Positions 4,581 to 11,451 of a DNA stretch of 14,307 bases are shown in pieces. Positions within the stretch are counted from its first letter, which is position 1, and the number at the start of each line of letters is the position of its first letter. The translations under genes were made by a program, and so were the position numbers. This stretch comes from Burkholderiales bacterium (lineage in GTDB: Bacteria; Pseudomonadota; Gammaproteobacteria; Burkholderiales; Burkholderiaceae_F): NCBI GenBank assembly GCA_024641225.1, contig JAHEDN010000016.1:1-14307 (forward strand), given 5' to 3'. The notes under the pieces were generated by a model that ran no database searches, was not told the DNA's origin, and saw nothing but the letters and a program-made list of their open reading frames with translations.

Positions 4581-6670
4581 AATCGACCGGCCGGGGTCGG
4601 AAAGCAGGTTCAGCCAGGCAGGACAGCGGGAACGATTCGCCGCGCGAGTCGACGCGCGCGCGCCTGGCCCGGCTCGGCCTGACGCGCGACTGGGACTTCC
4701 TGCTGCACCTGCCGCTGCGCTGGATCGACGAGACACAGGTCACGCCGATTGATCGGCTTGTCCCCGGCGCCGAGCAGCAGGCCGAGGGCGAGGTCCTGGC
4801 CAACGAGATCGCCATCCGCGGCCGGCGGCAACTGCTGGTGCGTGTTGCGGACGCAAGCGGCGAACTGCTGCTGCGCTTCTTCCACTTCTACCCGTCGACG
4901 CGGCAGCAGCTCGCGGTCGGACGACGCGTGCGCGTCTACGGGCCGGTGCGCGGCGGGCTGATGGGCCTGGAGATCGTGCATCCACGCGTTCATCCGGTGC
5001 GGGAGGGAGAGACGTTGCCGCAAAGGCTCACGCCGGTCTATCCGACCACCGAGGGCATCGGCCAGGCCTGGCTGCGCACGCGGATCGAGCGTGCCCTGCG
5101 CGATGTCGAGATCAGCGAGAGCGTGCCTGCCGAGCTGCTCGGCGACATCGGCCTGCCTCCGCTGCGCGACGCGATCGCCACGCTGCACCGGCCGCCGCAG
5201 GGCGCCGACGCAACCGGGCTGGCGCAGCGCCACGGCCCATTGTGGGAGCGGATCAAGTTCGACGAGCTGCTGGCGCAGCAGATTTCGCTGCGCACCGCGC
5301 GCGCGCGTCGCGCCGAGCGATCGGCGCCGGAGTTGGCTGCAGGCGGCGAACTGGTGGCGCGGCTGCACGGCGCGCTGCCATTCGAGCTGACCGCCGCTCA
5401 GCAGCGCGTGTGTCGGGAGATCGAGGCCGATCTCGCGCGTGCCGTGCCGATGCAACGCCTGATCCAGGGCGACGTTGGCAGCGGCAAGACGGTGGTGGCA
5501 GCGCTGGCGGCCGCGCAGTCGATTGCCGCCGGTTTCCAGGCTGCGCTGATGGCGCCGACCGAGATCCTTGCCGAGCAGCATTTCGGCCGCATCGCGCAGT
5601 GGCTTTGCCCGCTCGGCGTGCGGGTGGCCTGGCTGGCGGGCAAGCTCAAGGCGGCCGAGAAGCGCGCCGCGCAGCAGGCCGCGGCCGACGGCAGCGCGCA
5701 GCTCATCGTCGGTACGCACGCGCTGATCCAGGATGCGGTCGAGTTCGCGAAGCTCGGCCTGGCGATCGTCGACGAGCAGCATCGCTTCGGCGTCGCGCAG
5801 CGGCTGCGGCTGCGCTCGCGGGCAGGCGCGGCCGAGCGCACGCCGCACCTGCTGATGCTGTCGGCGACGCCGATCCCGCGCACGCTGGCGATGAGCTATT
5901 ACGCCGACCTGGACGTTTCGGTGATCGACGAACTGCCGCCGGGTCGGCAGCCGGTGGTCACCAAGCTGGTGGCGGCCGGCCGCCGCGACGAGGTTCTCGA
6001 GCGCGTCCGCGCCAAGGCGGCACGCGGGGCGCAGGTGTACTGGGTCTGCCCGCTGGTCGACGACGGCGAGGACGAATCGACTGCCGAACTGACCGCGGCC
6101 ACGCGCATGTTCGACGAGACGCGGGCGTTACTGCCAGAACTGCGCTTCGGCCTGCTGCACGGCCAGCTGCCACCGGCAGAAAAGACGGAGGTGATGCGCC
6201 GCTTCGCGGCCAGCGAGATCGACGTGCTGGTGGCGACCACCGTGATCGAGGTCGGCGTCGACGTTCCCAACGCGACGCTGATGGTCGTCGAGCACGCACA
6301 GCGTTTCGGGCTGGCGCAGCTGCATCAGCTGCGCGGTCGAATCGGCCGTGGAACCGAAAAGAGCTTCTGCGTGCTGCTGTACGACGAGCCGCTGTCGGAG
6401 CCGGCGCGCGCGAGACTGAAGATCCTGTACGAGTCGGCCGACGGCTTCGAGATTGCGCGCCGCGACCTGCAGCTGCGCGGTCCGGGCGAATTCCTCGGCG
6501 CGCGCCAGTCCGGGGTGCCGCTGCTGCGCTTTGCCGACCTGGAACGCGACGTCGATCTCCTCGAGCGCGCCCGCGACGTGGCGCTGAAGATGCTCGCGTC
6601 TTACCCGGAGCAGGCGGCCGCCCACGTGCAGCGCTGGCTCGGCACGCGCGCCGAGTACCTGGTCGCGTGA
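4577..6670 (+). CDS. recG: ATP-dependent DNA helicase RecG
   Basis: RecG is a monomeric superfamily 2 helicase that reverses stalled replication forks and processes branched DNA and R-loops. The 697-residue protein is full length. An N-terminal wedge/OB-fold region (about residues 60-150) holds RRQLLVRVADASGELLLRFF. Walker A GDVGSGKT is at 298-305 and the RecG-type Walker B DEQH is at 399-402. SATPIPRT follows, then the motif VI region QRFGLAQLHQLRGRIGRG ending near 592, and the C-terminal translocation motif RDLQLRGPGEFLGARQSG. The start is GTG at 4577, inside the ridA stop codon (GTGA). The N-terminus is basic and not conserved, so a start further in remains possible. The oxyR gene follows after 109 bp. 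recG-oxyR linkage is known in other proteobacteria and fits a DNA-damage/oxidative-stress grouping. Confidence 0.97.
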   Translation: MKSTGRGRKAGSARQDSGNDSPRESTRARLARLGLTRDWDFLLHLPLRWIDETQVTPIDRLVPGAEQQAEGEVLANEIAIRGRRQLLVRVADASGELLLRFFHFYPSTRQQLAVGRRVRVYGPVRGGLMGLEIVHPRVHPVREGETLPQRLTPVYPTTEGIGQAWLRTRIERALRDVEISESVPAELLGDIGLPPLRDAIATLHRPPQGADATGLAQRHGPLWERIKFDELLAQQISLRTARARRAERSAPELAAGGELVARLHGALPFELTAAQQRVCREIEADLARAVPMQRLIQGDVGSGKTVVAALAAAQSIAAGFQAALMAPTEILAEQHFGRIAQWLCPLGVRVAWLAGKLKAAEKRAAQQAAADGSAQLIVGTHALIQDAVEFAKLGLAIVDEQHRFGVAQRLRLRSRAGAAERTPHLLMLSATPIPRTLAMSYYADLDVSVIDELPPGRQPVVTKLVAAGRRDEVLERVRAKAARGAQVYWVCPLVDDGEDESTAELTAATRMFDETRALLPELRFGLLHGQLPPAEKTEVMRRFAASEIDVLVATTVIEVGVDVPNATLMVVEHAQRFGLAQLHQLRGRIGRGTEKSFCVLLYDEPLSEPARARLKILYESADGFEIARRDLQLRGPGEFLGARQSGVPLLRFADLERDVDLLERARDVALKMLASYPEQAAAHVQRWLGTRAEYLVA

Positions 6671-6711
6671 TGCCGCGCGCCGCTGCGAGCAGCGCGCTGT
6701 TCGGGCATGAC

Positions 6712-6726
6712 GGCCGCCGCGCGGCC
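6712..6726 (+). other. GC-rich stem-loop between recG and oxyR
   Basis: GGCCGC (6712-6717) and GCGGCC (6721-6726) form a perfect 6-bp stem with a 3-nt loop, 41 nt after the recG stop. It is followed by TATGATTTCCTG, which is AT-richer but has no proper U tract. It may slow or partly stop transcription from recG, or just sit next to an oxyR promoter whose -10 could be TATGAT at 6727-6732. No good -35 was found. Confidence 0.35.
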
Positions 6727-6779
6727 TATGATTTCCTGCAACGGCATCACAGCGCGGCGAATGCCGCACATTATTGACC

Positions 6780-7724
6780 ATGACCCTGACCGAACTGAAG
6801 TACATCGTCGCCGTTGCCCGCGAGCGGCACTTCGGCCGCGCCGCCGAAGCCTGCTTCGTCAGCCAGCCGACGTTGTCGGTGGCGATCAAGAAGCTGGAGG
6901 ACGAGCTCGGCGTGGTGCTGTTCGAGCGCGGCAGCAGCGAAGTGTCGTTGACGCCGTCCGGCGAGCGCATCGTGGTGCAGGCGCAGCGCGTGCTCGACGA
7001 GGCGGCGCGGGTGAAGGAACTCGCCAAGCAGGGCAAGGATCCGCTCAGCGGCGCCTTGCGCGTCGGCGTGATCTACACGATCAGCCCTTATCTGCTGCCG
7101 ACGCTCGTTCGCCAGCTGCTGAAGGACGCGCCGCAGATGCCGCTGCTGCTCAACGAGAACTTCACCGTCAGGCTGCTCGAACTGCTGAAGAATGGCGAGA
7201 TCGACGTGGCGATCCTGGCGCTGCCGCTGCCCGATTCCGGCGTGATGATCCAGCCCGTTTACGACGAGCAGTTCATGGTCGCCGTGCCGCGCTCGCACCC
7301 GTGGGCGAAGCGGCGCGCCATATCGGCCGACGATCTGAAGAAGGAAACGATGCTGCTGCTCGGCAGTGGGCACTGCTTTCGCGACCAGGTGCTCGAGGTC
7401 TGCCCGGAACTGTCGCGCTTTTCGACTGACGCCGAGGGCATCCAGAAGACGTTCGAGGGCTCGTCATTGGAAACGATCCGCCACATGGTGGCCTCCGGCC
7501 TCGGTGTCACCGTACTGCCGATGAGTTCGATTCCCGCCAAGCTGCCACGCGATTCGCTGATCGCGTATCTGCCGTTCAGGAAACCCGTGCCCGATCGGCG
7601 CGTGGTGCTGGCCTGGCGCAAGAGCTTCACGCGTGGCGCGGCCATCGAGGTGCTGCGGCAGGCCATTGTCAAGTGCCCGCTACACGGGGTGACCAAGCTC
7701 GATCTGCCGGGCGAGTCATCGTGA
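6780..7724 (+). CDS. oxyR: Hydrogen-peroxide-sensing LysR-type regulator OxyR
   Basis: OxyR senses hydrogen peroxide through a disulfide and switches on antioxidant genes. From ATG 6780 the protein has 314 residues. The N-terminal winged helix-turn-helix is LTELKYIVAVARERHFGRAAEACFVSQPTLSVAIKKLEDELG-like (given here in outline: HFGRAAE, VSQPTLS and KKLEDELG are the diagnostic pieces). The effector domain follows from about residue 90. The redox motif GHCFRDQVLEVC puts the peroxidatic cysteine at residue 199 and the resolving cysteine at 208, exactly the E. coli numbering, and SSLETIRHMVASGLGVTVLP follows. That numbering supports ATG 6780 over the TTG at 6774. The ribosome binding site is weak. 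It lies between recG and dps; dps is a classic OxyR target. Confidence 0.97.
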   Translation: MTLTELKYIVAVARERHFGRAAEACFVSQPTLSVAIKKLEDELGVVLFERGSSEVSLTPSGERIVVQAQRVLDEAARVKELAKQGKDPLSGALRVGVIYTISPYLLPTLVRQLLKDAPQMPLLLNENFTVRLLELLKNGEIDVAILALPLPDSGVMIQPVYDEQFMVAVPRSHPWAKRRAISADDLKKETMLLLGSGHCFRDQVLEVCPELSRFSTDAEGIQKTFEGSSLETIRHMVASGLGVTVLPMSSIPAKLPRDSLIAYLPFRKPVPDRRVVLAWRKSFTRGAAIEVLRQAIVKCPLHGVTKLDLPGESS

Positions 7725-7753
7725 TTGGCTATCGGTCCGTTGGGAAATGGCAA

Positions 7754-7783
7754 TTGGCCAGCGACAGGGTCGGTCGATAAAAT
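7754..7783 (+). promoter_or_regulatory. Predicted sigma-70 promoter of dps
   Basis: A -35-like TTGGCC (7754-7759, 4 of 6) and a -10-like TAAAAT (7778-7783, 5 of 6) are 18 bp apart, inside the 88-bp gap between oxyR and dps. The -10 lies 30 bp upstream of the chosen dps start. An OxyR site was not recognised by eye, although OxyR motifs are loose. Prediction only. Confidence 0.45.
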
Positions 7784-7812
7784 CCAGAGTCTCTGAGAAC
7801 ATGGAGAAAGCG

Positions 7813-8325
7813 ATGGCCAAGAAAAAAGCACAGGCAAAGTTGACCGCCGTGTCTGCGCCGGTGATCGACATCGGCATCGACGCCAAGGACCGCGCGAGGA
7901 TTGCCGAGGCGCTGTCGCGCCTGCTTGCCGATACCTATGCGCTCTACTTGAAGACACACAGCTTTCACTGGAACGTTGAAGGTCCGATGTTCAACACGCT
8001 GCACCTGATGTTCATGGAGCAGTACACGGAGCTGTGGAACGCCCTGGACGAGATCGCAGAGCGCATCCGCGCGCTCGGCCACCCGGCGCCGGGCAGCTAC
8101 AAGGCGTTTGCGAAGCTGTCTTCAATCGAGGACACCGACGGCGTGCCCGAGGCGATGGCGATGGTGCGCGAGCTCGTCAAGGGCCACGAGGCGGTCGTGC
8201 GCACCGCGCGTGCCGCGTTCGGCCCGGCCGAGAAGTGCGGCGACGAGTCCACCGCCGACCTGCTGACCCAGCGCCTGCAGATTCATGAAAAAACGGCGTG
8301 GATGCTCAGGAGCCTGCTCAAGTAG
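7813..8325 (+). CDS. dps: Dps family DNA-protecting ferritin-like protein
   Basis: Dps forms a 12-subunit shell that oxidises and stores iron and shields DNA during oxidative stress and starvation. From ATG 7813 the protein has 170 residues. The basic tail MAKKKAQAK could contact DNA. The ferritin helices follow, with the ferroxidase signature THSFHWNVEGPMFNTLHLMF and then LWNALDEIAERIRALG. His52, His64, Asp79 and Glu83 align with His51, His63, Asp78 and Glu82 of E. coli Dps. The position of E. coli Asp67 is Met68 here, with Glu69 beside it. ATG 7813 is preferred because GGAGA lies 5 nt upstream; ATG 7801 (174 residues) is a real alternative with a poorer site. It follows oxyR by 88 bp with its own likely promoter, and is convergent with ugpC. 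Confidence 0.95.
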   Translation: MAKKKAQAKLTAVSAPVIDIGIDAKDRARIAEALSRLLADTYALYLKTHSFHWNVEGPMFNTLHLMFMEQYTELWNALDEIAERIRALGHPAPGSYKAFAKLSSIEDTDGVPEAMAMVRELVKGHEAVVRTARAAFGPAEKCGDESTADLLTQRLQIHEKTAWMLRSLLK

Positions 8326-8434
8326 GCGCCTGCGCGTGCCGTCAACGCAGTTTGTTGGCGAGGTTGATTTCGGGCGGCGAGATTAGACCGCGCGTGATTG
8401 TGCGCAGCGGCCGGAGCGAAAAGACCACCTGAAT

Positions 8435-9499
8435 TCAGCCGGCGTCGATCCTGCGCGTCGTTGCCGGATCGAACCAGTGCACGGACTCGGCATCGAAGGA
8501 CAAGGCGAGGGAATCGCCTGCGGCCGGCGCCATGTCGGCGGCGGTGCGCAGCACCAGCGCCTGCGTGCCGAGCGTGCAATGCACCAGGTGGTCGGCGCCG
8601 AGCGCCTCGGCCATCTCCACCGTGACGTGCATCTGGCTGCCTCCAGCTCGGAGCTGCTCTGGGCGCACGCCAAGTATCAGCTCGCGGCCGGCGAGTGATG
8701 AAATCGGCGCCGGCAAGCGGACTGCTCCCCCTTCGGTCTTCAACTCGCTGCCGTCTTCGCTCAAGCGGCCAGCAATTAGGTTCATCGGGGGAGAACCGAT
8801 GAAGCCGGCGACGAAGGTCGTTTGCGGTCGGCCGTAGATCTCGCGCGGAGTGCCGATCTGCTCGGCGCGGCCGGCGTTCATCACGACGATCCGCTGGCCG
8901 AGCGTCATCGCCTCGACCTGATCATGGGTGACGTACAGCGAGGTGACCCCGAGGCGCCGGTGCAGCTTCTGCAGCTCCAGCCGCATCTGCACGCGCAGCT
9001 TGGCATCGAGGTTCGACAGCGGCTCGTCGAACAGGAACACCTTGGGATGGCGCACGATCGCGCGGCCCATCGCCACCCGCTGCCGCTGGCCGCCGGAGAG
9101 CTGGCGCGGCCGGCGGTCGAGCAGCGCGTCGAGTTCCAGGATCCTGGCTGCGTCGCGCACGCGGTTGTCGATCTCCTCGCGCGTCATGCCGCGGATCTTC
9201 AGCCCGTAGGCCATGTTGTCGAACACGCGCATGTGCGGATACAGCGCGTAGTTCTGGAACACCATCGCGATGTCGCGGTCCTTGGGTTCCAGTTCATTGA
9301 CGACGCGTCCGCCGATGGCGATCTCGCCGCCGCTGATTTCCTCCAGCCCGGCGACCATGCGCAGCAGGGTGCTCTTGCCGCAGCCGCTCGGGCCGACAAT
9401 GACGACGAACTCGCCTTTCTCGATGTCCATGGATATGCCGTGGACCACGGCGTTCTTGCCGTAGCTCTTGCGGACGTCGCGCAGTTCGACGGTGGCCAT
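8435..9499 (-). CDS. ugpC: Glycerol-3-phosphate ABC transporter ATPase UgpC
   Basis: UgpC is the ATP-hydrolysing subunit that drives uptake of sn-glycerol-3-phosphate or glycerophosphodiesters through UgpAE. The 354-residue protein is close to E. coli length. Walker A GPSGCGKST is at 36-44, the Q-loop Gln at 82 in VFQNYALYPHM, the signature LSGGQRQ at 134-140, Walker B FLFDEP with Asp158/Glu159, the D-loop SNLD and the switch His192. From about residue 240 a TOBE/OB-type C-terminal domain (SPPMNLIAG, then ILGVRPEQL) marks the MalK/UgpC subfamily. It is the last gene of the operon, 115 bp after ugpE, which is a wider gap than elsewhere in the operon. Because MalK-like ATPases can serve more than one importer, a role beyond Ugp is possible. 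Confidence 0.94.
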   Translation of the reverse strand: MATVELRDVRKSYGKNAVVHGISMDIEKGEFVVIVGPSGCGKSTLLRMVAGLEEISGGEIAIGGRVVNELEPKDRDIAMVFQNYALYPHMRVFDNMAYGLKIRGMTREEIDNRVRDAARILELDALLDRRPRQLSGGQRQRVAMGRAIVRHPKVFLFDEPLSNLDAKLRVQMRLELQKLHRRLGVTSLYVTHDQVEAMTLGQRIVVMNAGRAEQIGTPREIYGRPQTTFVAGFIGSPPMNLIAGRLSEDGSELKTEGGAVRLPAPISSLAGRELILGVRPEQLRAGGSQMHVTVEMAEALGADHLVHCTLGTQALVLRTAADMAPAAGDSLALSFDAESVHWFDPATTRRIDAG

Positions 9500-9522
9500 G
9501 GCTTCTAGCGAAAGGTAATGGC

Positions 9523-9538
9523 CGCTGCGCGGGCAGCG
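9523..9538 (-). other. Stem-loop upstream of ugpC
   Basis: CGCTGC (9523-9528) and GCAGCG (9533-9538) form a 6-bp stem with a 4-nt loop, 24 bp upstream of the ugpC start in the 115-bp ugpE-ugpC gap. No U tract follows. It may protect the transcript 3' end after ugpE or tune ugpC expression; the function is unproven. Confidence 0.35.
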
Positions 9539-9614
9539 ATCGATAACAATGCAGCGCTGTCCGGATCAAAGGCCGCGAAGCAGCCGTCACAGCGGCCCGA
9601 GCCCGCGTCAGGCT

Positions 9615-10466
9615 TCACTTCTCCGTCTCCACGAGGCCCTTGACGAACCACTTCTGCATCAGCATCACCACCAGCGCCGGCGGGATCATCGCCAGGATGG
9701 CGGTGGCCATGACGATGTTCCAGTCGTTGGCGGCGTCACCGCCGGAGATCATGCGCTTGATCCCCATCACCACCGGATACATCGACTCGTCGGTGGTCAC
9801 CAGCAGCGGCCACAGGTACTGGTTCCATCCGTAGATGAACTGGATCACGAACAGTGCCGCGATCGAAGTGCTCGACAGCGGCACGAGCACGTCCTTGAAG
9901 AAGCGCATCGGCCCGGCGCCGTCGATGCGTGCGGCTTCCACCAATTCGTCGGGCACGGTCAGGAAGAACTGGCGGAACAGGAACGTCGCGGTGGCCGACG
10001 CGATCAGCGGCACCGTCAGGCCCGCAAAGGTGTTGAGCATGCCGAGGTCCGAAACCACCTGGTAGGTCGGGCCGATGCGCACCTCGACCGGCAGCATCAG
10101 CGTCACGAAGATGGCCCAGAAGAACACCATCCGGAACGGGAAGCGGAAATAGACGATCGCGAAGGCCGACAGCAGGGAGATGATGATCTTGCCGATCGCG
10201 ATGGCCAGCGCCATCACCATGCTCACGAACATCATGCGGCCGACCGGCGCGGTGGAGGCTGCGCCGTCGAAAGTGCCTTGCAGCGCAGCGACGTAGTTGT
10301 CGACAAAGTGCGGGCCGGGCAGCAGCGGCATCGGCACCTGCACGATGTCCTGTGCGGTGTGCGTGGACGCAACGAAGGTGATGTAGAGAGGAAACGCGAT
10401 GATCAGCACGCCGAGCACGAGCACGACGTGCGACAGCGCGGTGACAAGGGGGCGGCGTTCGATCAT
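9615..10466 (-). CDS. ugpE: Glycerol-3-phosphate ABC transporter permease UgpE
   Basis: UgpE is one of two inner-membrane subunits forming the Ugp transport channel. It has 283 residues, close to the E. coli protein. The first membrane helix is at about residues 10-32 (VVLVLGVLIIAFPLYITF), with others at about 78-108, 112-130, 145-170, 200-220 and 255-275. The cytoplasmic EAA loop that docks on UgpC reads ELVEAARIDGAGPMRFFKDV (about 174-193). The periplasmic stretch FVDNYVAAL is typical of the MalG/UgpE group. It begins 10 nt after the ugpA stop, in the same transcription unit. Confidence 0.94.
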   Translation of the reverse strand: MIERRPLVTALSHVVLVLGVLIIAFPLYITFVASTHTAQDIVQVPMPLLPGPHFVDNYVAALQGTFDGAASTAPVGRMMFVSMVMALAIAIGKIIISLLSAFAIVYFRFPFRMVFFWAIFVTLMLPVEVRIGPTYQVVSDLGMLNTFAGLTVPLIASATATFLFRQFFLTVPDELVEAARIDGAGPMRFFKDVLVPLSSTSIAALFVIQFIYGWNQYLWPLLVTTDESMYPVVMGIKRMISGGDAANDWNIVMATAILAMIPPALVVMLMQKWFVKGLVETEK

Positions 10467-10476
10467 CGCGGCGAGG

Positions 10477-11364
10477 TCAGTAGTTGACCTTTTTCTCGAC
10501 GTAGCGGAACTGCAGTACCGTCAGGGCGATGACGATCGCCATCAGCACCACCGACTGTGCCGCCGAACCGCCGAGGTCGAGCGCCTTGAAGCCGTCGTAA
10601 TAAACCTTGTAGACGAGGATCGCGGTGTCCTTGCCGGGCCCGCCTTCGGTGGCCGCATCGACGATCGCGAAGGTGTCGAAGAACGCGTACACGACGTTGA
10701 TCACGAGCAGGAAGAAGGTCGTCGGCGACAGCAGCGGGAAGACGATGGTCCAGAAGCGCCGCCACGGCCCGGCGCCGTCGATCGCCGCTGCCTCGATCAG
10801 CGACTTCGGGATCGACTGCAGCCCGGCGAGAAAGAACAGGAAATTGTAGGAGATCTGCTTCCACACCGCGGCCAGCACGATCAGCGTCATCGCCTGCGAG
10901 CTGTTGAGCAGGTGGTTCCACTCGATTCCGACCTTGCGCAGCGCGTAACTGACGACACCGATCGACGGCGCGAACATGAACAGCCAGAGCACGCCCGCGA
11001 CGGCCGGCGCTACGGCGTAGGGCCAGATCAGCAGGTTCTTGTAGACGGCCGCGCCCTTGATCACGCGGTCGGCGAAGACGGCCAGCGTGAGCGACAGGCT
11101 CAGGCCCAGCCCCGCAACCAGCGCCGAGAACAGCGCCGTAGTCCTGAACGACGCGAGATAGCTTTCGTCGGCGAACAGGCGGCGAAAATTTTCGAACCCC
11201 ACCCATTCGATCGACGTGCCGAATGCGTCCTGCTGCTGTAGCGACTGCAGCAGCGCCTGCCCGGCCGGCCAGAAGAAAAACACCGTGATCACCGCAACCT
11301 GCGGCGCCAGCAACGCCCAGGGCAGCCAGGCCGACCTGAAGCGGACGCGCTTTTCGATGGTCAT
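10477..11364 (-). CDS. ugpA: Glycerol-3-phosphate ABC transporter permease UgpA
   Basis: UgpA is the partner channel subunit of UgpE in the inner membrane. It has 295 residues, the usual length for the family. The first helix is LLAPQVAVITVFFFWPAG (about 18-35), followed by WVGFENFRRLF, a segment typical of UgpA/MalF-type permeases, and further helices at about 76-98, 108-131, 157-180, 205-232 and 265-285. The EAA loop is SLIEAAAIDGAGPWRRFWTI (about 188-207). GGPGKDTAILVYKVYYDGFK lies in a late periplasmic loop, as in other UgpA proteins. It is separated from ugpB by 87 bp that hold a strong stem-loop, and from ugpE by only 10 bp. Confidence 0.95.
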   Translation of the reverse strand: MTIEKRVRFRSAWLPWALLAPQVAVITVFFFWPAGQALLQSLQQQDAFGTSIEWVGFENFRRLFADESYLASFRTTALFSALVAGLGLSLSLTLAVFADRVIKGAAVYKNLLIWPYAVAPAVAGVLWLFMFAPSIGVVSYALRKVGIEWNHLLNSSQAMTLIVLAAVWKQISYNFLFFLAGLQSIPKSLIEAAAIDGAGPWRRFWTIVFPLLSPTTFFLLVINVVYAFFDTFAIVDAATEGGPGKDTAILVYKVYYDGFKALDLGGSAAQSVVLMAIVIALTVLQFRYVEKKVNY

Positions 11365-11383
11365 GACGCTAGCCGAAGATCGA

Positions 11384-11414
11384 CCTCCCCGCCGCGTTGA
11401 GGCGAGCGGGGAGG
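11384..11414 (-). other. Strong intergenic stem-loop between ugpB and ugpA
   Basis: CCTCCCCGC (11384-11392) and GCGGGGAGG (11406-11414) are perfect 9-bp arms. The 13-nt loop can form a further 3-bp stem (CGC with GCG), giving about 12 bp with one bulged base. It lies 37 bp after the ugpB stop and has no U tract behind it, so it is unlikely to be a full terminator. Such structures between a binding-protein gene and its permease genes commonly stabilise the upstream message or cause partial read-through, giving more binding protein than channel. Confidence 0.6.
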
Positions 11415-11451
11415 CTTGCCGCCAGTCCGGCCATCAAAGCGAGCAGGGGCG

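Noticed and set aside
5242..6777. A 511-codon plus-strand open frame within recG
   Set aside because: It is offset from the recG frame, is rich in Ala, Arg and Gly as expected for a shifted frame of high-GC DNA, and shows no domain; recG in the other frame has every helicase motif.
7725..7812. An OxyR binding site upstream of dps
   Set aside because: I looked for ATAG/CTAT half-site spacing and found only an isolated CTAT; OxyR motifs are too loose to call by eye.
8390..8405. A possible terminator hairpin between the convergent dps and ugpC genes
   Set aside because: The stem GCGCGT/GTGCGC needs two G-U pairs (read on the plus strand), is short, and has no U tract on either side.
9549..10487. 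A 312-codon plus-strand open frame antisense to ugpE
   Set aside because: It is rich in His, Asp, Arg and Gln, which is the usual antisense image of a hydrophobic permease gene, with no recognisable family.
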